DNA of 8,838 bases from Anammoximicrobium sp032229885 (GCA_032229885.1 JAVYAJ010000184.1:1-8838), one strand, 5' to 3'; positions 1 to 7,800 are shown, counted from the first letter of the stretch. Notes: a model not told the origin generated them from the sequence alone. Numbers and translations: made by a program.

Positions 1-24
1 ACACGGTTGTTATCATCTCTGACT

Positions 25-214
25 CCTGGGGCGTTGCCCCAGGCTACGTTGGTGATGGCCTTCGGCCAACACGCTTCCTGTCGTCCGTGCTGCGCAACAG
101 TCATCCAATGCCACTTTCACCTAACGCGGTCTAGTGCCCATAACCTAAAAGTGTACTGTACACACCAGTGTACCAGATGCGCGCACGGCGTGCATGATAC
201 GAACTGAGCCTCTA
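25..214 (+). repeat. Dispersed palindrome-rich repeat, copy A
   Basis: First of three copies of a ~190-bp repeat in this window. It starts with a perfect 19-base hairpin, CCTGGGGCGTTGCCCCAGG (25-43; 8-bp stem, GTT loop). Next comes a second dyad, GGCC-TTC-GGCC (57-67), then a linker of ~80 bases, the dyad GTGTAC-T-GTACAC (151-163) with another GTGTAC at 168-173, and finally an ATGCGCGC...GCGTGCAT dyad (178-196) before the end at CTCTA. Positions 25-85 are identical to the reverse complement of 8778-8838, with a single mismatch at 86 before identity resumes. Divergence rises after about position 113. A frame through it is open, but copy B breaks the same frame with a stop, so I treat it as non-coding. 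The type of element is unknown to me. Confidence 0.85.
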
Positions 215-539
215 TTGTGGCAGTTTCGAATACGCAGACAGGCGCGTAGAGAGCTAGGGGCTTTTGCGTGTGGCGGCCTGCGCGTGAGGCCACGCCATCT
301 CGATCAGCCGTCTCGAACCAACCCGCTGGTTGGACAGCGCCCCCCCCCGTTACATCCTGTCTAAAGCGTGCGATCCGGTTCGTCGTGTTCAAGTCGGACA
401 ATTCGCTGAACCGATATGATCGTTAATCGCGTCAACAGAGGCGCTGCTGTGCGCCGAGGCTAGACCGGCTTTGGGCACAGCGGGCGAGGAATGTTTTCCC
501 CGTGCGGGGCGCCGCATTTGATTTGCGGACGCGTCGAGC
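215..539. other. Leader without a gene upstream of the outer-membrane efflux gene
   Basis: No convincing reading frame lies here. Visible structure: a possible hairpin with 7-bp stem at 268-274/289-295, which competes with an inner GGCCT/AGGCC pairing (275-279/287-291); a short dyad AACCA/TGGTT (316-320/327-331); and a run of nine C at 340-348. A TATGAT -10-like hexamer sits at 415-420. Regulation of the downstream gene must act here, but I cannot identify an operator for a known metal sensor. Confidence 0.5.
411..420 (+). promoter_or_regulatory. Possible -10 region of the outer-membrane gene promoter
   Basis: The string CCGATATGAT contains TATGAT (415-420), five of six matches to the sigma-70 -10 consensus. 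The same ten bases occur upstream of the membrane-fusion gene (3112-3121). No good -35 hexamer sits 16-18 bp upstream (candidates are AGTCGG or GTCGGA), so this would be a weak or activator-dependent promoter. The leader from here to the start at 551 would be about 125 nt. Confidence 0.3.
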
Positions 540-546
540 GGAGGTG
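540..546 (+). promoter_or_regulatory. Ribosome binding site that decides the outer-membrane gene start
   Basis: GGAGGTG is a near-perfect Shine-Dalgarno. GGAGG ends 6 nt before the ATG at 551. The earlier in-frame ATG at 491 has GGCGAGGA directly abutting it with no spacing. This favours 551, and starting there also puts the lipoprotein signal at the very N-terminus. Confidence 0.75.
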
Positions 547-550
547 GACG

Positions 551-2239
551 ATGTGGGACAGTGGTCAGCGATTCGCGGGGCGGCTGGGGCTGTGCGCTGC
601 GATTTTGATGGCATCCGGATGCCATTATGGCACCGAGTGCTGCATCGACCAACGGCTGGCTCAGTTGAACGCGATGCCGCTAGACCTTTCGGCTGCGGGC
701 GGCTCCGTCACGGGCCTGCCGATCAGCGCCGAGGGCAGCGTGTCGACGCCGCCCACCGGACCGGGTTTGACGCGGTCGGCCCCGACGGGCGCGAAGGACG
801 TCGAGCCGTTGCCACCGCCAGTCGGTCCGGAATCCAGCGCACAGCGCTCACCGTTTTCGGTCCCCAACGACCTGCCCGGAGCCGATGCTCCGCCGCTGCG
901 AGTGCCGCGATTTGATCCCGACCAGCCGCTGCCGGAACGTCGTGCGCAGGTGGCCAGTCTATTCGACGCGTTGCCAACGCTGCCCTTAGAAGTCGTGTTC
1001 TCGCAGGAAGCGGTGGCCGGCGCTTTGACGCTGAGCGATTTACAGCAAACCGCACTGTCTAGCAGCCCGATGCTGCGCGAGGCGACGGCAGCCGTGGATG
1101 TCGCCCGTGGCGAAGCGATTCAAGCCGGCTTATGGCCGAATCCAGTGGTCGGCTATCAATCGGACACCGTGAACACGGGCGGCACATCGGGCTATCAGGG
1201 CGGATTCATCGGCCAGACGTTCATCACGGCGGGCAAGTTGACGCTGGCCCAACAAGCCGCATTGATGGATGTCCAGGCGGCTGAAGCGAATCTGCGACGC
1301 ACGCAGATCACGTTGGCCAGCGAGGTGCGGAGGGGATATTTTGCGGTGATCATCGCCCAGCAGCGGATCCAGTATATGCGGGCGCTGGCCCAGCTTTGCG
1401 ACGAATCCTTTCGAACGCAATCCGAACTGGTGGTCGGGGGCGAGGCGGCGGCCTACGAGCTGCTGCAGTTGCGGGTGTTCGCGATTCGAGCTCGCAATGC
1501 GCTGGTCGTGGCGGAAAACCAGCACTTGGCGTCGTGGCGCCAGTTGGCGGCCACGTTAGGACATCCTGACATGCCCTGTCGCCTGGTGCGGGGCGCCACA
1601 GACGTAGCCTTGCCCGACATTCGCTACGAGACGGCATTGGACTATCTGTTGGGGCATCATACCGACCTGCTCATCGCCCAGACGCAAATCGACAAAGCGG
1701 CGTACAACCTTCGGCTGCAACGGGTCACGCCGATCCCAGACGTGGATGTCCGAACCGCCGTCCAATACGACGACACGACGCCGCGCGGCGACACGACCTA
1801 CAATCTCGAGGTCAGCGTGCCGCTGCCCGTGCTGAATCGCAATCGAGGCAACATCGTTGCCGCCGAAGCCGAACTGGTTCGGGTGCGACAGGCCTGGGGC
1901 ACGACGCGCAACTCGCTGAGCGCAAGCCTGGCCGACGCCTACAACCGGTATCTGAGCAATCGCCAGATTGCGACGGTCATGCGCGAGCAGATCCTGCGAG
2001 ACAACGTGCGCATCTACCGCGCGATCTATGACCGCTATCGACAGGCGGGCGAAAGTGTTGATTTCGCTCAAATTGTGATCGCCCAGCAGGAACTCAGCCA
2101 ATCCATCGGCGAGTATTTGGATGCGTTGGAAGACCAGTGGCAAGCCTTCGTCGACTTGGCCGAATTGCTCCAGGTGGACGACTTGTTCCAGGTCGAAATG
2201 ATCGTCGAGCACGGTGCATTGCCTGCTGTGCAGCCATGA
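551..2239 (+). CDS. TolC-family outer-membrane efflux lipoprotein (CusC/CzcC type)
   Basis: Outer-membrane channel of a tripartite RND efflux system, which carries cations from the periplasmic adaptor out of the cell. From the ATG at 551 the product is 562 aa; an in-frame ATG at 491 would add 20 residues that fit a signal peptide poorly. Residues 7-23 form a short basic-hydrophobic signal ending MASG-C24, a probable lipobox, so C24 is likely lipidated. Residues ~64-130 are a Pro/Ser/Gly-rich linker. Two OEP repeats follow. The first (~161-345) starts at LSDLQQTAL and includes GLWPNPVVGY (193-202) and RRGYFAVIIAQQRI (260-273). The second (~357-545) includes LGHHTDLL and the typical VPLPVLNRNRGNI turn (423-435). 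It is longer than E. coli CusC (about 460 aa), mainly through the N-terminal linker. A probable terminator and a ~930-bp spacer separate it from its partner genes, so it is likely transcribed alone. Family assignment is firm; substrate is inferred from the pump. Confidence 0.93.
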   Translation: MWDSGQRFAGRLGLCAAILMASGCHYGTECCIDQRLAQLNAMPLDLSAAGGSVTGLPISAEGSVSTPPTGPGLTRSAPTGAKDVEPLPPPVGPESSAQRSPFSVPNDLPGADAPPLRVPRFDPDQPLPERRAQVASLFDALPTLPLEVVFSQEAVAGALTLSDLQQTALSSSPMLREATAAVDVARGEAIQAGLWPNPVVGYQSDTVNTGGTSGYQGGFIGQTFITAGKLTLAQQAALMDVQAAEANLRRTQITLASEVRRGYFAVIIAQQRIQYMRALAQLCDESFRTQSELVVGGEAAAYELLQLRVFAIRARNALVVAENQHLASWRQLAATLGHPDMPCRLVRGATDVALPDIRYETALDYLLGHHTDLLIAQTQIDKAAYNLRLQRVTPIPDVDVRTAVQYDDTTPRGDTTYNLEVSVPLPVLNRNRGNIVAAEAELVRVRQAWGTTRNSLSASLADAYNRYLSNRQIATVMREQILRDNVRIYRAIYDRYRQAGESVDFAQIVIAQQELSQSIGEYLDALEDQWQAFVDLAELLQVDDLFQVEMIVEHGALPAVQP

Positions 2240-2291
2240 CGTCGAATCGCGGGTCCGATGAACGATACGCGGCGCCCGCGAATGCCCTCGT

Positions 2292-2334
2292 GTGAACTTC
2301 ACGCCCCGTGTGAAACGCGCGGACCGCGGTTTTT
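2292..2334 (+). terminator. Probable Rho-independent terminator after the outer-membrane gene
   Basis: About 50-70 nt past the stop codon lies a dyad TTCAC/GTGAA (2298-2302/2310-2314). Next is a GC-rich hairpin pairing AAACGCG (2313-2319) with CGC-GGTTT (2325-2332, G2328 bulged), which runs into five T (2330-2334). The two dyads overlap at 2313-2314 and could be alternatives. If it works, it uncouples the outer-membrane gene from the genes downstream. Confidence 0.45.
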
Positions 2335-2623
2335 ACAGTCATGCATTTCTAGCGATCGTCATCGACTCTCTCCAAATTAAGGCACAGACCGGCGCGAGGC
2401 CATGTTCCTCACCGACCGAATTTTTGGGGAACCGCCGCGACGCAGCCTCCCAGATCGGGGGCGATCCGTCAGGGTCCGGTGACGCCTGATGCCGGGCGAG
2501 TTGGGGTGCGCGGCCACGCAGCGCCCCCCCGGGGTCCGGGGTGCTACGGCCTCGCTGTCGGCTCGAGAAATGTGCAGCCTCGAACTTAACGCGGGCCACT
2601 GCCCGCAACCCCAGAATCTGTTT
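2335..2623. other. Spacer between the terminator and repeat B
   Basis: No gene recognised. The short open frames in this stretch overlap on both strands and look like nothing known. A GC-rich hairpin AGCGCCCC/GGGGTGCT (2520-2527/2538-2545) includes part of a run of seven C (2524-2530). The sequence looks like decayed or non-coding DNA. Confidence 0.5.
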
Positions 2624-2667
2624 GGCCGAAGGCCTCCGATCACCGTAGCCTGGGGCAACGTCCCAGG
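2624..2667 (-). repeat. Inverted extra head module of the dispersed repeat
   Basis: Contains GGCCGAAGGCC (2624-2634), then a shortened spacer and CCTGGGGCAACGTCCCAGG (2649-2667). This is the two-dyad head of the repeat in the orientation of copy C, opposite to the rest of copy B just downstream. The GGGG hairpin has one changed base relative to copies A and C. It therefore looks like a partial or rearranged second insertion next to copy B. Confidence 0.65.
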
Positions 2668-2735
2668 GCTGGCGCCGCGCGCGTGCCTCTGTTGGCCGAA
2701 GGCCATATTCATCTGGGCCACGGTGACACGTTGAT

Positions 2736-2898
2736 GTTGGCCTTCGGCCAACACGCTTCCTGTCGTCTGGGCTGCACAACAGTTATCCAATGCCAATTTC
2801 ACTTAACGTGGGTTAGCGCCAGCAACCCGAACGTGTGCTGTACAGACTAATGTACAAGATGCGCGCACGGTGCGCGTACGATACCGACTAAGACTCTA
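2736..2898 (+). repeat. Dispersed palindrome-rich repeat, copy B
   Basis: Same orientation as copy A, running from GTTGGCCTTCGGCCAACAC to the ACTCTA end at 2898. It lacks the CCTGGGGC hairpin directly upstream. Instead, TGTTGGCCGAAGGCC (2690-2704) forms a perfect 15-bp inverted repeat with GGCCTTCGGCCAACA (2739-2753) across 34 nt. The terminal GC dyad is kept with different bases (CGCGCAC-G-GTGCGCG), so pairing survives sequence change. The reading frame that is open in copies A and C has a TAA here. The copy lies between the outer-membrane gene and the membrane-fusion gene, where an efflux operon normally has no gap. Confidence 0.8.
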
Positions 2899-3093
2899 GA
2901 TCGCCCTACGGCGTTGCGTTCCGGGGCATCGGCAGGACAAACGCAGCGTCTAAAGGCGAGATCATTGGTCCACGCGCCTTGAGGTCGACCGCGCAGCCCC
3001 CTCTGTCCAAGACGTCTTTTGCGTCTCGCCACGCGATGCGGCCGTCGATCACAACTGGATTTCTCTGCCTCTCAGGCGTCTCTCGCGGGCCCC
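2899..3093. other. Spacer between repeat B and the membrane-fusion gene promoter
   Basis: No gene recognised. Open frames on the - strand (for example 2906-3130) match no family I know and start inside the promoter-like region, so I do not call them. Confidence 0.45.
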
Positions 3094-3121
3094 TTGTCCA
3101 CGCTATGCGCCCCGATATGAT
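3094..3121 (+). promoter_or_regulatory. Candidate sigma-70 promoter of the membrane-fusion/pump genes
   Basis: TTGTCC (3094-3099), a 16-bp spacer and TATGAT (3116-3121) give 4/6 and 5/6 matches to the -35 and -10 consensus. Transcription would begin near 3128, within or just after the dyad TGATG-AA-CATCA (3121-3132), leaving a leader of about 40 nt. That dyad overlaps the last base of the -10 and could be an operator. The CCGATATGAT string is shared with the leader of the outer-membrane gene, which hints at common control. Confidence 0.45.
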
Positions 3122-3154
3122 GATGAACATCAGCGGTTAACGAGCGTCGAGCAC

Positions 3155-3159
3155 AAGGA
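3155..3159 (+). promoter_or_regulatory. Ribosome binding site of the membrane-fusion gene
   Basis: AAGGA ends 7 nt before the ATG at 3167, a standard Shine-Dalgarno placement. It supports that start over the second ATG three codons later. Confidence 0.7.
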
Positions 3160-3166
3160 TTGCAAG

Positions 3167-4549
3167 ATGCCTGCGATGGCACGGATTTCGCCGTGGCACA
3201 AAGGTGTTCGAGACATCTTCGCGTCGGTTCTGGCGATCATCGTCATCGTCGGAGCGATGGTCGCGTACCCGCACTTCAAGGCGACGGCTATCTCGCCTCG
3301 CCAGGCGGCCGACGCGCCGAAGGACCGGGCTTCGATCGAACTCGCGCCAGGATCGGCCACGGGCCTGCGAATGGACGCTGCCGTCATGCAGCGCATGGGC
3401 ATCAAAACGGCCACGGTGCGCGACGCGCGCCTGGTCGAGACGCTGCGACTGGCGGGCACGCTCACGCTGGACGCCGGCAGGCTGCAGCAGGTCCGCAGCC
3501 GCTTTGACGGCGAAGTCGTCGAGATCGGCAAAACCGGCGCCGACTCACACCCAATTCTGTTCGGCGACCACGTTACCCAGGGCCAACTGCTGGCAGTCGT
3601 CTGGAGTCGCGATCTGGGCGAGAAGAAAAGCGAGTTGGTCGAAACCCTGGCGCAGTTGGATCTGCATACGCGGACGTTGACGCGGCTGAAACAACTGTAC
3701 GCCAACGGTGAAGTCCCGGAACGTCAGTATCGCGACGCGGAACATGACGTGCAAGAAAACGAGATCGCCGCGGCTCGCGCGCTGCGAACGCTGCAGACCT
3801 GGCGAGTCCCGGACGAGGAGATCGCCGCGGTGAAAACAGAAGCCGCGAGATTGATTGCCGGTCAGGGAAAGCCGTCCGAGGATCTGACTCAACAATGGGC
3901 ACGCGTCGAAGTTCGCGCGGCCTTGAACGGCATCGTGTTGGAACGCAACATCGCCGTCGGCGATATCGTCTCGAGCGAGGACGACTTGTTCAAGGTCGCC
4001 GATTTGACGCAGCTTCGCGTGTTGGCCTATGCCTATGAAGAGGATCTGCCCAGACTGGACAAGCTCACCTCGGCGCAGCGCCGATGGACCATTTCGGTTC
4101 CCACCGATCCCACGCTTCCCCATCAAGAGGCTGCGATCGACCAGATCGGACACATCATCGACCCTACGCAGCATACGGCGCTGGTGATGGGCTGGATCGA
4201 CAACAGCGCGGGGCGGCTGCGCGCGGGGCAGTTCATCTCGGCCACGATAGACCTGCCGCCACCTGGAAACGAAGCCGCGGTTCCTAGGTCCGCGATCATC
4301 GAGAAAGGCGGCGAAAGCCTGGTGTTCGTACAGACTTCGCCCGAGCCCGTCTTCATTCGCCGCAGCGTCTCTGTGTCGCGTCAGGTCGGCCAGACGACGT
4401 GCGTGCGCATCCAGCCGACGCCCGCTCAGGAACTTTCCGTCCAACCTCTTCGGCCGGGTGAAATCGTCGTGGTTTCAGGGGCGGTTGAACTGCAGCAGGC
4501 CCTGACCGACTTGACCGCGACAACTCCCGAGAAAACAAATGTTCCGTGA
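3167..4549 (+). CDS. RND efflux periplasmic adaptor (HlyD/CusB/CzcB-type membrane-fusion protein)
   Basis: Periplasmic adaptor of 460 aa that bridges the inner-membrane pump and the outer-membrane channel. Residues ~19-34 (ASVLAIIVIVGAMVAY) form an N-terminal membrane anchor or uncleaved signal; there is no lipobox. Then come an N-terminal proximal strand (~66-105), the first half of the lipoyl-like domain (~107-148, SRFDGEVVEIG ... GQLLAVVWSRDL), a coiled alpha-hairpin (~150-235), the second lipoyl half (~242-280, VRAALNGIVLERNIAVGDIV), a beta-barrel (~283-365) and a membrane-proximal domain (~370-445, starting VPRSAIIEKGGESLVFV). Length is ordinary for the family. M69, M74 and M77 cluster after the anchor. 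I see no His-rich or CusF-like metal-binding extension. It has its own good RBS and a candidate promoter. The pump gene follows after 255 nt, and a strong hairpin starts 3 nt past its stop codon. Confidence 0.93.
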   Translation: MPAMARISPWHKGVRDIFASVLAIIVIVGAMVAYPHFKATAISPRQAADAPKDRASIELAPGSATGLRMDAAVMQRMGIKTATVRDARLVETLRLAGTLTLDAGRLQQVRSRFDGEVVEIGKTGADSHPILFGDHVTQGQLLAVVWSRDLGEKKSELVETLAQLDLHTRTLTRLKQLYANGEVPERQYRDAEHDVQENEIAAARALRTLQTWRVPDEEIAAVKTEAARLIAGQGKPSEDLTQQWARVEVRAALNGIVLERNIAVGDIVSSEDDLFKVADLTQLRVLAYAYEEDLPRLDKLTSAQRRWTISVPTDPTLPHQEAAIDQIGHIIDPTQHTALVMGWIDNSAGRLRAGQFISATIDLPPPGNEAAVPRSAIIEKGGESLVFVQTSPEPVFIRRSVSVSRQVGQTTCVRIQPTPAQELSVQPLRPGEIVVVSGAVELQQALTDLTATTPEKTNVP

Positions 4550-4551
4550 AG

Positions 4552-4573
4552 CCCCGACGCGTTCGCGTTGGGG
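4552..4573 (+). promoter_or_regulatory. Strong intercistronic hairpin without a T-run
   Basis: CCCCGACGC (4552-4560) pairs with GCGTTGGGG (4565-4573): nine pairs, one of them G-T, closing a four-base loop GTTC. It begins 3 nt after the adaptor stop codon. No T-tract follows, so it is not a classic terminator. It could protect the 3' end of the upstream message or tune the adaptor:pump ratio. Confidence 0.5.
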
Positions 4574-4804
4574 ATGGATAGGTGACGATGCCAGTTGTCG
4601 CGTGGCCGACGCGTGGTCGCATGAACGAACCGAAGATCTTGAAATCGCCCGCCAACAGCGCTCCGCGCGGCGAGCGGAATAAGGCACGGATGCGGCGACA
4701 CGCGGGAATCGATCGGGAATCGATCGCCAGCCGCCGCGAGTTTCAAGACGCCGGCCACGGCTCCCGACGTAAACCTCGGCGGCATTGCAGGACGCCTGCG
4801 AACG
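4574..4804. other. Spacer between adaptor and pump genes
   Basis: An unusually long gap inside a B-A gene pair. It holds a perfect 11-bp tandem duplication, GGGAATCGATC twice (4704-4725). It also holds an open frame from a GTG at 4582 (or ATG at 4588) to a TGA at 4810-4812, encoding ~75 mostly basic residues that resemble nothing I know and overlapping the pump start by 8 nt. I do not call that frame a gene, but it could couple translation to the pump. No clear Shine-Dalgarno precedes the pump start. Confidence 0.4.
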
Positions 4805-7800
4805 ATGATTGAGAACCTGATTCATTGGGCCATCCACAACCGCCTGGTCACGGTTCTGGCAGCGCTGGCGTTGGGCGCGCTCGGCATCTACGCGTTCTGG
4901 AACGTCAATGTCGAGGCATACCCCGATCCGGCGCCGGCCATTGTCGAGGTGATTGCCCAGTTTACGGGAGCTTCGGCCGAAGAAGTCGAGCGACAGGTCA
5001 CCATTCCCCTCGAAGTTGCCCTGTCCGGCATGCCTGGCTTCGACACGATGCGCAGCCAATCCATGTTTCAGTTGGCGGACGTCCGCTGTCAATTTCTCTA
5101 CGGCACGCCGCTGAAGGACGCCCGCCAAGAGGTCATCAACCGACTGCGATTGGCTGAAATCCCGGACACGGTCACGCCCGTCATCTCGCCCACGTCGCCC
5201 ACGGGCGAGATCATGCGGTTTTCGCTGCAGACGCCCAAAACGGCCGACGGCCGTGAGATCTATACGCTGAACGATCTAAAGTCTCTGCAGGACTTTACGC
5301 TCGAGCGGCGGTTCCGCCGCGTCCCGCGGATCGCCGACGTAGGCAGTTACGGAGGCACGCTCAAACGGTACGAAGTCCAACCCGATCCGGCTCGGTTGCA
5401 GCGATACGGAATCACGCTGCAGCGACTCGAACAAGCGCTCTCCGCCGCGAACAGCAACATCGGCGGCCAGTACATCTCGCAGGGGCAGACCGTTCAGGTT
5501 GTCCGCGGGATGGGATTGATCGGACTGGGCAAGGATCCGCTGGAACAGGCCTTGTCGATGGACGATCCGCTGGCGGCCGCCTCGTACCTGCGCAGCGAAG
5601 AAGCTCGGCGGATTCGCGAGATCCGCCGCATCGTGCTCGCTTCGGTCAACAACGTGCCGATTCGCGTGGACGACATCGTCGACGGCGGCCCGCTGCAACC
5701 GGAGGATGTGCCAGGCGAGCGCGGTGTTGTGGTCGGCCACCACAGCCGTTTGGGCCAGATCATGATCAGCAAACCGTTGACCGACGCCCAGGGCCGCGAA
5801 CGGCTCGATCGGAACGGTCAGCGTCGCTGGCAGGACGAGGACGACGTCGTCCAAGGCATCGTCCTGCTACGCAAAGGCGAGGACTCGCTGCCCGCGCTGC
5901 ACGACGTGCAACAACTGGTCGACGAGCTGAACAATACGCCCGGCAACCTGTTGCCGGGCGTCAAGATCGCCCCCTATTACGATCGCACGCGGCTGATCCA
6001 CACCACCACGGATACGGTTCGCGAGAACATGTTCACCGGGATGTCGTTGGTTTGCATTGTCCTGTTGATGTTCCTCGGGAACGTGCGCTGTGCGTTGATC
6101 GTCGCGATCAACGTGCCGCTGGCGATCCTGGTGGCGTTCGCCGCGCTGTTTCTGCGCGGCGAATCGGCGAATCTGCTGTCGATCGGCGCGGTCGATTTCG
6201 GGATCCTTGTCGATTCGTCGGTGATCATGGTCGAAAACATCTACCGTTATCTGTCGCAGGGCATCCTGGCGGACCAGCCGCTGAACGCGCGGATCCAACA
6301 TGCGGCCAACGATATCCAGCGCAGTTTGTTCTTTTCGACGGTCATCATGGTGTGCGCATTCCTTCCGCTGTTCACGCTGGAAGGCCCGGCCGGGAAGATC
6401 TTCAAACCGATGGCCAATACGTATGCCTTTGCGCTGGGCGGCGCGCTGGTGTTGGCCATGACGCTCTCGCCGGTGCTGTGTTCGCTGCTGTTGCGGAACG
6501 TCCGGCCTAAACCGGCCAGCTTTCTCGTCCGCTTTTTGACATATTTCTACACACGGCTGCTCGGATCGTGCCTGAGGCGTCCGTCCGTGACGATCGTGGC
6601 GTTTGTCGGCGTGCTTGCCGCGACCGTCGTCGCGCTGCCGATGTTGGGGCGCGAGTTCATGCCGCAGTTGGAAGAGGGCAATATCTACGTTCGCGGCACG
6701 TTCCCGTTGAACGCTTCGCTCGAGGAGGTCACGCACCGCGTCCGATTCGTCCGCGACGTCTTCAAAAAATATGCGGAGGTCGAGTCGATCGCCATCCAGA
6801 TCGGCCGCCCCGACGACGGCACCGACCCTACGGGGTTTTACAATGTCGAGCTGTACGTGCCCATGAAGCCTCGCAACCAATGGCCAACGCCTCCGGGAAT
6901 GACGCGGCGGCGGACCAAGGAAGAGATCACGAGGCTTATGAATGACGAGCTGACCCGGAGCCTGCCCGGCGTCAACTGGAACTTCTCGCAGTATATCCGC
7001 GACAACGTCATGGAAGCCATGTCGGGCGTCAAGGGCGAAAACTCGGTCAAGATCATCGGCCCCGATCTGACGAAGCTCGAACAACTCGCGGATGCGGTCG
7101 TCGTCGGATTGACCGCGGTTCCCGGCGTCGTCGATGCAGGCGTGTTTCGGATCATGGGCCAGTCGAACCTGAATTTTCCGATCGATCGTGAGAAATGCGC
7201 CCGCTGGAACGTCAGTGTGAGCGACGTGGAAGACGCCCTGGCCACGGCGGTCGGCGGCAAAGCGCTGACCCAGATCATCGAAGGCGAGCGTTCGTTCGAC
7301 CTGACGCTGCGATGGCCGGCCCCGCTACGGTCGGATCGCCAATCAATTCTGGAAATCCCCGTCGATGTGGGGACCAACGCCGTCGAAACGACGCCCAACC
7401 CAACGCTCGGACCGACCCTGCTGACGGGGGCGGCCGCCGGTCCGGCGCCGATCGGCAGCGAAGTCGCCATGCCATCCCAGACTGGCAGCGCTCGCGACGC
7501 CGCGTTCAATGATCTGAGCCGCAGCCCTCGCCGCCGGCTGCGCGACCTGGTCACGCCGCTCGACGAGCAGGGCGAGTTGGACCCGACCACCGGCTCGTTC
7601 GTCCAACCCGGTGCTTCGACGATCTATCGCGAACAGGGGCATCGGCTGATCGCCATCAAGTTTGGCGTCGAAGGGCGCGACCTGGGCAGCGCGGTGGCGG
7701 CCGCGCAACAGGCTACCGCAAAATTGGTTCCGCCGCCCTACCGCCTCGAATGGGCCGGCGAGTTCGAGGAGATGGAGCGCGCGGAACGGCGATTGCAGAT

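Noticed and set aside
7..207. 66-codon open frame through repeat A and the similar - strand frame through repeat C that runs in phase into the glycosyltransferase stub
   Set aside because: The frame is open only because the repeat is well conserved. Copy B has a stop in the same frame (TAA near 2848), there is no usual RBS, and the peptide has no recognisable fold. It is a likely source of spurious small proteins in databases.
117..401. - strand frame of 94 codons across repeat A and the leader
   Set aside because: Spans the repeat boundary into unrelated sequence, with no RBS and no homology that I recognise.
2624..2898. CRISPR array
   Set aside because: The repeated GGCCGAAGGCC units are not evenly spaced, change orientation and do not separate unique spacers of constant length.
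2906..3130. 74-codon - strand frame between repeat B and the adaptor gene
   Set aside because: Its start lies within the candidate promoter dyad and it shows no similarity that I recognise; it could be a decayed fragment but nothing supports a gene.
4582..4812. GTG-started 76-codon frame before the pump as a separate gene
   Set aside because: Weak start signal, very basic composition and no known family. Kept only as a possible coupling frame in the spacer note.
5867..7084. 405-codon antisense frame inside the pump gene
   Set aside because: Composition shadow of a high-GC gene. The sense strand has unmistakable RND domains, and the antisense product is rich in Arg/His/Gln with no domain.
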